Source: Crocosphaera sp. (lineage in GTDB: Bacteria > Cyanobacteriota > Cyanobacteriia > Cyanobacteriales > Microcystaceae). Taken from it: 64,000 bases of DNA. Location: NCBI GenBank assembly GCA_030065205.1, contig JASJDN010000003.1:39969-103968 (forward strand), written 5' to 3'. The position numbers were made by a program, and so were the translations under genes. Below, piece after piece: positions 63,893 through 64,000 of this stretch (positions within the stretch are counted from its first letter, which is position 1; the number at the start of each line of letters is the position of its first letter). The notes beneath the pieces are model-generated. The model ran no database searches and was not told the origin of the DNA. It saw only the letters and a list, made by a program, of their open reading frames with translations.

Positions 63893-64000
63893 CTAGTTCC
63901 TAACGCCTATCACAAATTTGTGTTTTTTGTTGGCAGGGGTCTTATTTTTTCGACGTAATCCCACCTTACGGGTTTTCTCTCCGAATACTGCCACCAACTG
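63893..64000 (-). CDS. Possible 3' end of an ORF entering from the right edge
   Basis: A minus frame open to the window edge reads QLVAVFGEKTRKVGLRRKNK and on to FVIGVRN, stopping at 63893. The basic, Lys/Arg-rich end resembles the C-terminus of a nucleic-acid-binding or transposon-type protein but I cannot assign it. The flanking 63770-63890 has a CGCAC/GTGCG hairpin near the start. Low confidence. Confidence 0.3.
   Translation of the reverse strand, partial: QLVAVFGEKTRKVGLRRKNKTPANKKHKFVIGVRN

Overview
The window is a piece of a low-GC, unicellular-type cyanobacterial chromosome. Evidence seen directly: photosystem and cytochrome genes (psaL, psaI, a psb28 paralogue, petM), a plastid-type ycf46, a group-2 sigma factor, DevBCA exporter genes, PEP-CTERM proteins, and many GCGATCGC (HIP1) octamers. 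I infer a Crocosphaera/Cyanothece-like organism; a 16S or whole-genome comparison would settle this. I saw no tRNA, rRNA or CRISPR array.

Layout. 0-5.8 kb: CPBP protease (cut by the left edge), a GxxExxY relic between inverted repeats, a GntR regulator, psaL and psaI separated by two decayed IS200/IS605-like ends, mnmH, and a serpin with an unusual hinge. 6-13.1 kb: ExbB/ExbD pair, a CheW relic, a Lon substrate-binding-domain protein, pheA, an internally deleted HipA-type kinase next to its usual partner DUF3037, and TldE/PmbA. 13.2-24.2 kb: small membrane peptides, a PNPOx-like flavoprotein, YggT, three tandem PEP-CTERM paralogues with a shared 5' dyad, devC facing away from devBA, a nested minisatellite, and a sigma factor. 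24.3-33.8 kb: a CNNM/CorC-type protein, then a same-strand run of a REC-GGDEF-EAL protein, a 1088-residue hybrid histidine kinase with a periplasmic-binding-protein sensor, a LuxR-type response regulator, YlqD and acyl-ACP/CoA synthetase.

34-46 kb is the accessory region: an orphan MNT antitoxin with a dead HEPN partner, HicB, DUF2283-DUF433-DUF5615, a second DUF2283, a HigA-like protein, a large NB-ARC/TPR (STAND) protein, a repeat-filled 0.6 kb gap, a Ser/Thr kinase with WD40 repeats, and an intact HigB/HigA(ImmA) pair. Repeat copies in inverted orientation bracket parts of it. The most notable point is that the STAND gene has no ordinary start codon for its conserved upstream part and overlaps the preceding 141-codon gene in the -1 frame exactly at an A_AAA_AAG heptamer. 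Either a programmed -1 frameshift makes a fused protein of about 1110 residues, or the gene is broken or phase-variable at a homopolymer.

46-64 kb: mostly housekeeping (pyrD, ilvD, a non-catalytic M16 protein, ycf46, FHA, comF, an amino-acid binding protein, a two-gene GDT1-type manganese exporter, psb28, petM, pdxA), with an orphan 444-residue gene behind dyad operator-like sites, a strong plus-strand hairpin at 49.2 kb, and a second copy of a MITE-like element.
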